Below, piece by piece: positions 1-10,377 of a stretch of 64,000 nt of DNA. Each line of letters starts with the position of its first letter. The stretch's first letter is position 1. Under the pieces are notes generated by a model. That model made no database searches, had not been told where the DNA came from, and saw only the letters and a list, made by a program, of their open reading frames with translations. The position numbers and the translations under genes were made by a program. The DNA comes from Quillaja saponaria (taxonomy: Eukaryota; Streptophyta; Magnoliopsida; Fabales; Quillajaceae), in contig CM055606.1 of NCBI GenBank assembly GCA_029379385.1, positions 20,671,142 through 20,735,141 of the forward strand. The letters run 5' to 3'.

Positions 1-2775
1 AGTCAGAGATAAAAGTACAGTACATATGTGTGTCAGTGTGCTCACACCCACCTTCCTTCATACAGAATACAATTAACTAATCAGACCTGTTTCATCATAG
101 ACAGAGAAAACAAGTTCTCACCAGATTAAATTAAGCCAACAACTGGTAAATCAATACCACTTCAAAAAGCAATCTTTTCCAAGTATTGACCTCAAACTGA
201 TATCCCAATATGTCTGTAATCAGGCTTAGATATAATCAATGTATCTCATTCTCATGAAACTAGTTGCGTGTTAGCTAATTGTTCTAACACTAATTGGGAG
301 TTTATTAAGGAACACCTGCACATACATTTTATCTTACAAGGAAGAAAAAGAAAACGCTGACGAGTATCTCTTACCTTATTTGTTACTTTATTAAGGTACA
401 TTACTGTAGAAAAGAAAGCAAACGAAATTAAATACTTACTGAAGTTATACTTATACTCTTACTAGATGTTTTAATAAGAAACCTAAGCTTATTAATAAAA
501 TATTAACAAACCTTCTCTTCTTTGCTTCATGAGGAATTAGTCCATCCTTTTTCCTCTCCTTACCTCACATTTTAACTCGTAAACATGATTTGCAACATAA
601 ACATTTCTTTTTTATAACTTGATGCAAAGCATAGGTCTGCGTAGGCAATAAGTTGCTCTCAACCATAATGGTCTAGCATTCAAAAATCTCCCTCCATTTC
701 CACATAAGAACTACATAAATTTCATGCCATAGGCTACTATCAAGTAATGTTTTCATCTGTTTATGTCTTTATGATTTAAGGAAACAGAAATTAACAAACC
801 AATCAATGATTCATAATTGGAAATAAGAACTCAAGTAAGAAAAAGAAACAGTTTTTTTTGTTTTTGTTTTGATGCATCCCATTAAGGAAGGATAGAATAC
901 GAAATGAAGAGATCCGTAAAAAAAGTGGAGGTAGCACCTATCGAAGAGAAAATGAGAGAAAATCGTTTACATATCCAATGTCTGCCAATTGAGCCGCAGT
1001 TAGGAAAGGTGACTTGGTGCAAGTGGAAGGTGTTAGACACGGTAGAGGGAGACCGAAACTTACATGGAGCAGTCATTGAGAAAAATATGACTGCTCTAGG
1101 CATTACCGAAAATGATGTCTTGGATCGAGGCGAATGGAGAAAAATGATTCATATAGCCAACCCCAACTAGTTTGGGATTTAAGGACTTAGTTGAGTTGAG
1201 TTGAGTTATGCATCCCATTAAGATAGAAATCAGGATACTTCACTTTAGAAACTAACTTTCAAACGTGTATACCATGCCACAAAACAAACATAACCTAGAC
1301 TCAGTTCAAGATAAGTTGAGTGCAATCAGAAGGGGTTTGGACACGTGCAATCTAGAAACGCTGATGTTTCTGCAGACAAATATGTCACAGGCAAAGACCC
1401 ACCTCACAACCTAGTAGCTCCAAGAAAGAACCTCTCTCACAATCTTCCATCCCAGAACACAAAGTTTTGACTTTTGTCATCTGAATACTGTGATTTCCGT
1501 TTCAGATCAGCAAGAATGGGTCAATGTCCCTCTATTCCTTGATGATGAATGGATATGTATCTATTATTTGAAACGCCCAACTATTGAAGTATATGCTCTA
1601 TGGACCTTCTATAGATACAGTTGAAAGAATGCATCCGTTTGAATTCCAAAAAACCCAATATATCGGCAAACAGAAGGAAGGTAGGACAATAGAGAATATT
1701 TTAAATAATGGGATTCTGAAAATGATTCAAGAGCAATTAAGAAAAATATTTCTTGGAACAATTTGTTTTGGTAGGTTTGCAACTTCAAAACTAAAATGCA
1801 GGAAGACTAAACTTTCTATACTACAGCTGGGCCAAATTAATACCCAGAGTCAGAACTTAATTATATATGAGATATTAAACAACTGTACAATCAGATCAAG
1901 TGTGGAGATATTTGCTTATGCCTGCAATTGAACACACTTGCAAAACAAAGAAGGAAATTATACTAGTTATCCAAGCCAGATATAATAAATGCAAATTCAA
2001 AAGACACATTTCAAGCAAGATTAAACGACAAACAGCTAGACATTGAAAGCATAGTTACTGTTAGAAGGTATTGTAAGAGCTTCGAGTAGTACTTCTCACA
2101 GCATTTTCAAACTAAATAGACAGTATGCTTCTCTCTGTCTCTCACTTAATTCAAACCAGACAGCTCCATGAATAGTGAAGGAACCCAGATGCAGAACCCA
2201 CAATATGTGGTGAAAAATACCTGATCTAACTTTCCAAACGAAGAAACCTCGAAACCCAGCGTCGTAGTTACTTCAGTGAAAACCCATAAAGGAAAGAAAA
2301 AGACCCACGTAGGTAAGCACTAAAGAGTTCAGAGACAGAAGTGGGAAAACACCCAGAACAAAGAAGCCAAGTGAAAGTCTTGTAAAAGATTCTCCTAAAC
2401 CCCACACAGTAAAAGCCTCTTCCTTAAATGTGGAAGCCAGAACAGCACAAAAAGCACACTTCCAAAGCTATATTAAGCCTCTAATAGCCATACCCCACGG
2501 TACCAATTTATTTTAACACAACTAATGGAATATCCCTACCCTATGTAATGGAAGGTTGCAGAATTGACCAGAAATATTAAAAGATAAAAAAGTAAGAAAA
2601 AGAAAAATACGAAGTAGAAGTAGTAGTAGAAGATTTACTCCATAAAAGAGACACCTTTAATTGCAGCTTATTTCTTTCTTTCTGGCATCTAAATTTCTGA
2701 GTTTCTGAACAAGAGCAAAGCCAACAAACCAAAGTCCAAAGTCTCCCTCTCTGATAGTACACTGTTGTCGGTTTC
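1..2775 (-). other. Probable 5' leader and first intron(s) of a gene off the left edge
   Basis: No convincing coding exon is visible in this 2.8 kb, and the short ORFs look random. On the minus strand a TATA-like stretch (2791-2807) is followed about 25 bases later by leader-like sequence rich in CT and GAGAG. Further on, a donor-like AG|GTATTT lies near 2220. This fits a gene transcribed leftwards whose coding part lies outside the window, with its first intron(s) here. That is an inference from layout only. A LINE remnant (887-1207) sits inside. Alternatively this is plain intergenic DNA. Confidence 0.3.
872..1222 (+). mobile_element. 5'-truncated non-LTR retrotransposon (RTE-like LINE) with target-site duplication
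   Basis: The 15-base sequence atgcatcccattaag occurs at 872-886 and again at 1208-1222, exactly flanking a 321-bp insert. The insert encodes the C-terminal tail of a plant LINE reverse-transcriptase polyprotein. An early segment reads VEVAPIEEKMRENRL. A later one reads GITENDVLDRGEWRKMIHIA, which matches the usual end of RTE-type pol proteins. A shifted frame between them carries the Gly/Arg-rich GRGRPKLTW motif, so there are at least two frameshifts, one of them at a run of seven A (917-923). The 3' end finishes in a short TTGAG repeat, as RTE-like elements do. It is a dead-on-arrival copy. Assignment to the RTE clade is from memory of the family. Confidence 0.8.
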
Positions 2776-2790
2776 TGTTGTCTTATTTTC

Positions 2791-2807
2791 TAATATATTT
2801 TTTTATA
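2791..2807 (-). promoter_or_regulatory. TATA-like box for a leftward transcript
   Basis: On the minus strand this reads TATAAAAAAATATATTA. It lies about 25-30 bases before a leader-like stretch rich in GAGAG and CTTTGG. It would serve the presumed minus-strand gene leaving the window on the left. The region is AT-rich, so a chance match is possible. Confidence 0.3.
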
Positions 2808-3477
2808 AGAAAATTAATTAATGTTAGACTTCTTAGATTCTTCAATCTTGAGTTGAGTGGAAGTGTTCGAGATCGCCACCGTTAGGATTTTCCCTCCAAA
2901 AGTCTTGTTTTTCCAGCTTAAAAAAAAAATAGCCGAAAAGTCATGCCACAACCGCGTAATAACGATTAAATGCAGAGCCTTGAATTCTTAATGGAAGAGA
3001 TATTATTAGTTGATTTTCAGTTAATTACAGGAATTTCAGCGGCCTTTCTTCTCTATCACCTTACAGGTTACAAATTGTTAATAGGGCTTTTATTACTGTT
3101 TAGCCCAAAAATTCTCAGTACCATCTACGGTATCTAGCTGGAAAAAAACCAGAGTAAACACAAAAAGAAGAATACAATGTATTTTGGATCCCTAGAATTT
3201 GCTGGTACTCTTTAACAATAGAAAATCTGCACCATCCATGTTTTTAGTTTTCAGGCATTAAATCTTGCATTCCAGGATGCGCGAAACGACAAATGCAAGC
3301 AAAATGAAATCCATATTATCCAACATTAAGATGTAATTTAGAACACAATCTCCTATGAAGTTAGTTGTCAAGGAAACAAAATTGGGATCAAGTCCCATCC
3401 ACGAGTACAGAAGTCATTAAAAATTTTCTGAAACCACCAACATCAACATAGTATAACAGAAGTCTCTTAGCAGTAGC

Positions 3478-6400
3478 TCACTGACTAGGAGACCTACTGC
3501 GGGCTGGTTCCCTTGGATAATCATTTGGACTCTGGCTTCGGATTCGGCTTGGGCCCTTAGTTGGACTCTGACTACGGCTCCTTGAGCCATTATAGGGTGG
3601 TGATCGTGAGTACGACCTCTCTCGGCTCTGCTTTGGATACAACCTTTCCCGACTGTTCCTTCTTTCTTCGGGTGAGACAGATCTACCAAAAGATGGACAA
3701 CCATGTAAAGACATTTTGAAATTAAATAGTAAAAAGCAATATGAAAAACCAGGACTTAAAAGGAAGGACAATCAGTGGGTAGTCCAAGCATATAAGTTAC
3801 CAAAACAATAGTGAACAGCTCTATAAACAGACAATCAAAAGATGCAATAAAAAGTTATGCTACATACATAAAGTTCATTGTTCCTCTAGCATTCTTGAAA
3901 AATCAGCCAAAATCCCTCCAAACAACTCTATCGTGTTGCTATTATGATCATTTTCCATAACAATTAGCAACTCATTCCTAAAACTTAATGGTGACACACG
4001 CATACACACACACACACACACAAAAATAAAACACAAGTGGCTTTTAAGTTATAAGTGATTGTAAGTTTGAAACCGGTCTAAATAGAGTGCAAGTGATTCT
4101 GTCCCTACTATGAAGGCAGATGTAATGGAAAATGATTAAAAAGATGTGCTGTGTAAAGCCATCAGCCAAAATAGTAGCTCAGCTCATTAGCATAGAACTA
4201 AGTCAAACATGAGTCATGACCAACACTAGATTTCTATACTACACCAACCTGCATGATAAAAGTCCCCACTCCTCATTAACTTAAGATTTAGAAGAAGCCT
4301 ACCTGAACTCACTGCTACAACACTCTGTTTCACTATCTCTTCTTGCCCCTTAATCAAGGAACAACCAGAATAGCTGCAGACCCAGCATTTGAGAAAACTA
4401 CTCTGGAGAAAATACTTAATATGTGGTTTCTTGTTCAGTTCAAAAGATAACCATATAGCTTTGTCCTTTTCCAAAAGTCAAGTCCCTAAAACTGGTATCT
4501 ATTTTATAAAATGGCCAGAACACAGTGATTACTCTATATTTCTCAAATAACAGAGACTTAAAGCTACAAAGAAGCAGGCATTTAGATCGTCAGATAGTTC
4601 AGAGTGTCTTCTCTCACTATGAAGAACAGCAATCTAATGAGCTACCAGGTTCCTGAACTTTGCACGTTTACTGTCACAAACCCTATCTGGTTACTGCTGG
4701 ATCAGTGTTTTCTCACAAGAATAGCATATCTTTTTTTACTTCTTGGTTTGAATTACTATGTTCAGGGTTTACTTGACAATGGTAAGTTTTCCTAATGTTA
4801 CAGATAGATTCCTATGCGTAGTGAACAAGTTGATCACACTTAATTAACTTGATAAATACCTTGAATATTCCCTTCGCTTAGGCAGAGGGGAATAATAATC
4901 ACCACTCCTGGACCGAGATCTATGGCGCGGCGGTGGAGATCTGGAGTGGCGAGAGTCACGAGAATAACGAGGAGGTGACCTCCTTCGATCCTGAAAGCGA
5001 CCGCTACAAAAGAGAACATAAAAAAATTATCAGATCACACAAATAAAATAAATCATAAGACTTTCTAGCTACATAAGTAGAATGTTGAGTGAAACCACAT
5101 ACTCTCCAAACTAATATTTTAAGTGGTAGTTAGCAGCTTAGCAATCTAAAATATATCCGAACACAAACTAATATTCCACTAAAGCAAATAAGCTGACCAT
5201 TATTTTAAGCATCTTAACAGTATATTTTTCTAATAGATCCATTCACTGAATGCATCTCATAAATTTCATGCCTGGTAAAAAATATTCTCATAGATCCTTG
5301 TTGAAATAGGATGCTAATGGCTCACTCAAACAAGAAAGAGTGTGCTCTGCTACCAAAATGTAAATGTTCCAACATAGCGTGTTATTTCAATGAGCATCCT
5401 GATATTCTCCCTGCTCCCTAAATTTAGATTTCAATAAAAAGTTATAAGGTTATGCATCTTCTCAATAGTTCGCCTCAAGTATGAATTGTACTTGTACATC
5501 TAAACATTACATAAACTATGTTAGCATTTCACAACACAATCAAATTGGTAGAGAGAAATTTATGAATGATCAATATGTGTAAAATATTTCAGAAAAGTCT
5601 CACTTTGAAACCCTTAACGGAAAATGCCCAAAAGTGGAGGAAGGGGGAAGATAGGTCTACCTTGGCTCCCTCGCCCTCATATCAGATGGCTTCTTTCTGT
5701 TCTCCTCTGCAAAAACAACAGTCAACTCCCGACCAAGAAGAATCTGACCATCCATATGATATTTTGCATCTGCGGCATCAGTGGGATCTAAAAATTGGAC
5801 AAAACCAAATCCACGGGGTTCCCTGTAAAAATATGTTACGGAACACAAAGAGAAAACAAACACAATCAAAAATGGGACTTGGCACATTGAAACACCTAAA
5901 CTGTGGTAGGAACTTTGAAAAGCATAAACCTTTACTAATAAAACTTGCTGAATTAGTTCCCAGAAATATGGAAGGTCGTGATAATATAAGCAAGCACTTG
6001 GCTGCTGACCTTTGCATCAGTTTTAAATGACTTCAAATTCTTCAAGACTTGGAACATCTTCACAATGTATTCAAACCCCACTTCCTTCCAATCTTCACTA
6101 CAATTAACATCTTCAAAAGAACTCTAATTACTTGATTGATGTCTTCAAAACTTTGAAGCACTGCTAAACCTCAAGAACCTCAATAAACTTACACATCTTG
6201 CAATTACAAAATATAGTCTAAAATAGAAAGCCCCATCATAGAAACAGAAATGTAGAGGAACATAGAAAGCCCTGCTTGGACACGGTTCATAAATGAGAAC
6301 TTTTGAAGACTGTTACTATGTTCCAACACTTCATAAAAGATAAATCCGAAAACTCGCCTTTTAGCAAACTATTATTGGTAAATAAAAGTAACATAAATAA

Positions 6401-7107
6401 AAAAAACTACAGAAACTTACATTTCTATAATTATGTTTTCCGTCAGCATGAACAGGAATGAAACCACAAGAAACGGCACCATCGAAAATTTTTAAGATAA
6501 AATTAAGATAGATCTATCTTTCACATAATTTTGTATAAACTAATATCAATTGTAAAATTTCGTATTTACTCTTATTATACCTATTGCAAGAATCAAACCC
6601 ATTTTGCAGAACAATAACATGCCATTATCTTAGCAACAACTATGTAACATATTAAGTGAAATGTCAAATGACATCGGCTTCAAAAAATAACCATATAACA
6701 TACTTATCATATGCATGTAACTCCAAACCTTTACATCTAGCTCACATGTGCTCACCCAGTATAATAATCCTTAGGCAGGTATATGTCCTTAACCTGACCA
6801 AACTGCCCAAATGGTCTGCGAAGGTCCTCTTGCCTGCATAATAGCAGATTTTAAGAAACTGAAGTCATGATTAAGCATATACAAACAATCTATTAGTATT
6901 TGAAATTGCATCATAACATAGAAATCAGCATAAGAGTAAGTAAAAAGTTCATGATATAACAGACCTGCAATCATGGCGAAGATTGCGAACTAGAAGGCTG
7001 GTAGGGAGATCTCTGCCACGGCCAGCATAGCGGCCCCTAGGACTCGGGCTCCGTCCTCTTCTTCCATAACCCCTTGGCGGTGATGGAGTATAACTCCTAC
7101 CCCTCAT
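3478..7107 (-). CDS. SCL33: SC35-like SR splicing factor, SCL33/SCL30A type
   Basis: This is a serine/arginine-rich pre-mRNA splicing factor that acts in the nucleus on splice-site choice. Five coding exons join in frame: 7107-6965, 6833-6756, 5822-5661, 5003-4860 and 3682-3478 (732 nt, 243 aa). All introns are GT-AG. The start MRGRSYTPSPPRGYGRRGRS is the conserved N-terminal RS/P-rich extension of plant SCL proteins. An RRM follows (about residues 36-115), with RNP2 around LLVRNL and RNP1 as RGFGFVQF at 77-84. The RS domain has YSRD, RHSRSP and SRSRSQSP runs and ends in RSRSPSQ. In Arabidopsis, SCL33 regulates its own alternative splicing through intron 3. The matching intron here is 5004-5660, but I could not verify such elements. 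A 5' UTR intron (7108-7355) is likely. SCL30A is the close alternative name. Confidence 0.93.
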
Positions 7108-7315
7108 CTATATAAAGAGAGAGAGAGAAAAAAAGACTTAGCCATACTTAAAACTAGAATTCCAAAAGAAAATAACAGTACGAATGACTCCACCACTTCC
7201 TCAATAGAAACAATAAAACAATCAATCCCCAGAAAAAATAAATCTTTAAAAGACAAGCCACTAATGACTCCGAAAGCCAACATGAATCTTCAAGAATAAT
7301 CATACGATGTGTTTT

Positions 7316-7351
7316 TGTGTGTGTGTGTGTGAGAGAAAGAGAGAGAGAGAG
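7316..7351. repeat. (GT)n(GA)n microsatellite
   Basis: A run of TG dinucleotides passes directly into GAGA repeats, inside the presumed 5' UTR intron of the SCL33-like gene. On the sense strand it reads as a CT-rich then CA-rich tract next to the donor site. Confidence 0.85.
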
Positions 7352-7355
7352 ATAC

Positions 7356-7500
7356 CTTGAAGAGTAAAACTGAGCGGAAAACTGAAGTATGATGCTGTTG
7401 ATGAAATCAGTATCAGAGGGACGAATCTGGGTTCGGTTTCAGAAGCAAGCGGCTGAGTCGAATGTCGGGAAGTAACTTTGCCTTACAAGTAGGGCATTCT
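7356..7500 (-). other. 5' UTR exon of the SCL33-like gene
   Basis: On the minus strand, CTTCAAG|GTATCTC gives a donor after 7356. A pyrimidine-rich tract followed by TATATAG|ATGAGG gives an acceptor just before the start codon at 7107. The leader exon would extend upstream to about 7500, but no cap site can be seen. The intron carries a GT/GA microsatellite (about 7316-7351). Confidence 0.5.
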
Positions 7501-9039
7501 ATACGATGCGTTGGCGTGTTGCATTCCAAATAATAGACATCTTCTTTTCTTTATCTTTTTTTACACCAAGTAAACAACTATAGTAATCCCAAACCCATTC
7601 TTTTCTCAAATTCACCCAATATTTTATATATATAATATTAAAATACTCGAACCCGGATACTAAAATAAAAAGATAATACCAATCATTTTAAGTATATTAT
7701 TGATAATTAAAACTAGTTGATCCTGATAAATATTCAAATCCGGGATCACTGGATTCAATTTATTAATGTCATAATTATAATTATAAATATAATTATTTTA
7801 TTTATTTAATATAAATATTAATGTATATGTAATTTAATATCAAAAAATAAATAAAAATTAATAACCAACAAATATGTACGGAAGAAGAACTTTATGTCTC
7901 CTATTTTATAATTATATAAATATATTACATATTTTTTATTAATTAAAAACAATTTCAATTTTTAATAGCCACACAACACTTTTACTTACACACTAGCTCT
8001 TTTTTTTTTTTTTAAATAAGACTGAAAAACTCTCTATAATTTTTTAAATAATACCTAGCACGTGCAAATAACTAATATAAATAAAAGCTAAAGAGAAAAA
8101 AAAAAATTATTACCAATTTCTCTTCATTTATTTGTTTTTTTTTTTATAAACTGGATCAAGTCTTTAAATTACATCCGGATCAATCCAGTCAACTGTTATT
8201 TCAGATTTTATTCTGAAATAACATCATAGTGACGATTTTACCGATTCAACAAATTGACACTAACAAAAACTTAGCAAACATGCTCTACTTCCACAACTAA
8301 TAAATAATAACTTTATACTAATTTTTGTTTGTCAAATTGTCAAATATTAGTATAATATATTATTTTAATTTAATTTTAAAAAATATACTTTAATTAAATT
8401 AGTGTTTTTATTATATTTTTTTATCAAAACAAAAATATATGAAATCGGATATAATATATTATTTGAGTTTTTTTTTTTTTTTTGGTATTGTTGACCAAAA
8501 CACAATCAATTAAGTAAAAAAAACAAACATGACTTAAACTCATTGCACTTGCTAGGGTGACGCAGTATATATATATATATATATATATGTATGTAAAGTT
8601 TATAATATTTATTACAAAGATTAATAATTATTTTAGTAATTTGTAATTAATGAATTATTAATTTTAAAATATTTAAAATTTTAAGTATTATATTTATTAC
8701 ATATTAACAACTATTTTTAAAACAATTGTTAAAAAATCCTTAAACTAGTTGCAACCAAGAAATGTTCACTGGAAAGGGAGTTATTTTCATATTGTAATTA
8801 GATATCAAAATCAATTCATTTGAAACGGTATTGTTAAAGTTGAGTCTATTATTTAAGAGATTATTTTTAAGGAATTTAACAATATTTATTAGAATGCAAT
8901 AAATATATATTTTAAAAAAATAAAATATTTTAAAATAAATAAATCATTAATTGCATAACATTAAAATTAATATTAATTACCTCAATAAATACAAAAAAAA
9001 AATCATTTAGTGCTTGAGAAAATAACAAAACACTTGCTT

Positions 9040-9077
<38 letters not shown>

Positions 9078-9180
9078 CCAATTTGATGAAACCTATGTTT
9101 ATACTAGCCTTCAAATGAGCCTTGTATAAGGCTAATGCCATATGAATGTGAGTTGAGCACAAAACAAAGTTCTTTTTTCA
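7501..9180. other. Intergenic AT-rich DNA
   Basis: No coding exon is visible. The stretch holds long AT-rich runs, poly-T/A tracts (for example 8468-8484) and two (TA)n microsatellites, near 8566-8588 and 9043-9074. It separates the divergently transcribed SCL33-like gene (minus) and F-box gene (plus), so both promoters must lie here. No clear TATA could be chosen within such AT-rich sequence. Confidence 0.6.
9043..9074. repeat. (TA)n microsatellite
   Basis: About sixteen TA dinucleotides in a row, about 130 bases before the F-box start codon. A second, shorter TA run lies near 8566-8588. Length is likely polymorphic. Confidence 0.9.
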
Positions 9181-9204
9181 TTTTTTCATTTTTTCATTTT
9201 TGTG

Positions 9205-10377
9205 ATGGAGACAATTCCTAGGAGATCAAGACTGGAGAAAGAAGCAGTAAAAACCAAAAGCAAATCATGGTCTGATCTTCCGGAAGATATATTAGCATCA
9301 TTCTTTGCAAGACTTGAGGTTAGTGATCGAAAATGTTGTCGTTTTGTATGTAAGAATTGGCGAAGAGTACCTCTTGTTTCCTCTTCCGACCACCACCGAC
9401 GATTACCATTCTTGTTCTTGTTCAATTGGGCCAATCGTCGTCGTTCTCATCCTCAAACCATGTGTAAGATGATTCCCCCAGTGTTCAATGAAATCTACTG
9501 TTACCCATTGGGACAACCAGGTACTTGGTTGGGTCACACCATTGAAAACAGTCTGCAGGGGTTAGAACACAAGGTCAGTTTACGTGAAGCTGATGTAGTT
9601 GCTTCAAAGAAAGGTTGGCTGCTTTTGCAAAATGAAACATTACTCTTTTTGTATAATCTCTTATCAAAAAGAGTAATTGAATTACCAAAACTAGATTTTG
9701 TTCCAAGTGTAGCTAGAGTGTCAGCTGCACCAGGCTACCCAAACTGTTCAGTTTTTGCTATAGGAAGCTCAAAAGGGAATGGTAATGATAATGGAATTAG
9801 TATTGGCTTATGTCACCCACGTGAAGATGGTACTGCCATATGGGTATGGAGCTATTACATGTTCGAGAGCTTCTTTAAGGATGGTCAGTGTCAGGATGTG
9901 GTTTATAATGAGAGAGAGGGAGTGTTTTACTGTGTTTTTGATGGTGGAATATTGGGATCATTTGGAGCTATACGTCGTGATTGGAATGTTCTGGTTGATT
10001 CTGTGAAGCCGGATCTGAAATTTGTCAGAGGGATGCGCAAGTTGCACATTGTGCAATCTATTCAGGGACAGCTTTTGCTTGTTGTACATCATGTTTGGCA
10101 TCGCAGAAATGTTCAAGCTCGTCATAGGTTCTTGTTATTCAGGTTTCATTTGTCTGAGAAAGCTTGGGTGGAGGAAGATCAAATGGGAAACCGGGTGGTA
10201 ATTTTAGACAAAATGTCTTTCTTAGTGGAACGAGCCATGAATGAAGTGGAGAATGGAAGAATCTATTTTCATGAAGGTAAACACTGTCGTTACACTTCCA
10301 AGGATACCAAATCCTTTACAATTGCATATGAAGGATATCGTGAGGATCTGAAAAAGGCATGGATAGATTTTGTTTAA
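9205..10377 (+). CDS. F-box protein with DUF295/KIB1-like domain
   Basis: A single-exon, intact gene of 390 aa. The first ATG is at 9205; the GTG three bases before it is not used in plants. Residues about 21-58 (SWSDLPEDILASFFARLEVS and following) form an F-box, the part that binds SKP1 in SCF ubiquitin ligases. The rest resembles the DUF295 beta-propeller-like domain, with the family-typical GWLLLQNETLLFLYN, ELPKLDF and GCLGD-like region replaced by AIGSSKGN. This suggests a substrate-recruiting subunit, but the substrate cannot be told. Such proteins form large, fast-evolving families, so an ortholog symbol is not safe. A T-rich run with three TTTTTTCATT-like repeats sits directly before the start. 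Confidence 0.85.
   Translation: METIPRRSRLEKEAVKTKSKSWSDLPEDILASFFARLEVSDRKCCRFVCKNWRRVPLVSSSDHHRRLPFLFLFNWANRRRSHPQTMCKMIPPVFNEIYCYPLGQPGTWLGHTIENSLQGLEHKVSLREADVVASKKGWLLLQNETLLFLYNLLSKRVIELPKLDFVPSVARVSAAPGYPNCSVFAIGSSKGNGNDNGISIGLCHPREDGTAIWVWSYYMFESFFKDGQCQDVVYNEREGVFYCVFDGGILGSFGAIRRDWNVLVDSVKPDLKFVRGMRKLHIVQSIQGQLLLVVHHVWHRRNVQARHRFLLFRFHLSEKAWVEEDQMGNRVVILDKMSFLVERAMNEVENGRIYFHEGKHCRYTSKDTKSFTIAYEGYREDLKKAWIDFV

Noticed and set aside
3417..3704. 95-aa minus-strand ORF
   Set aside because: It overlaps the last SCL33 exon in another frame. The RS-domain frame is the real one.
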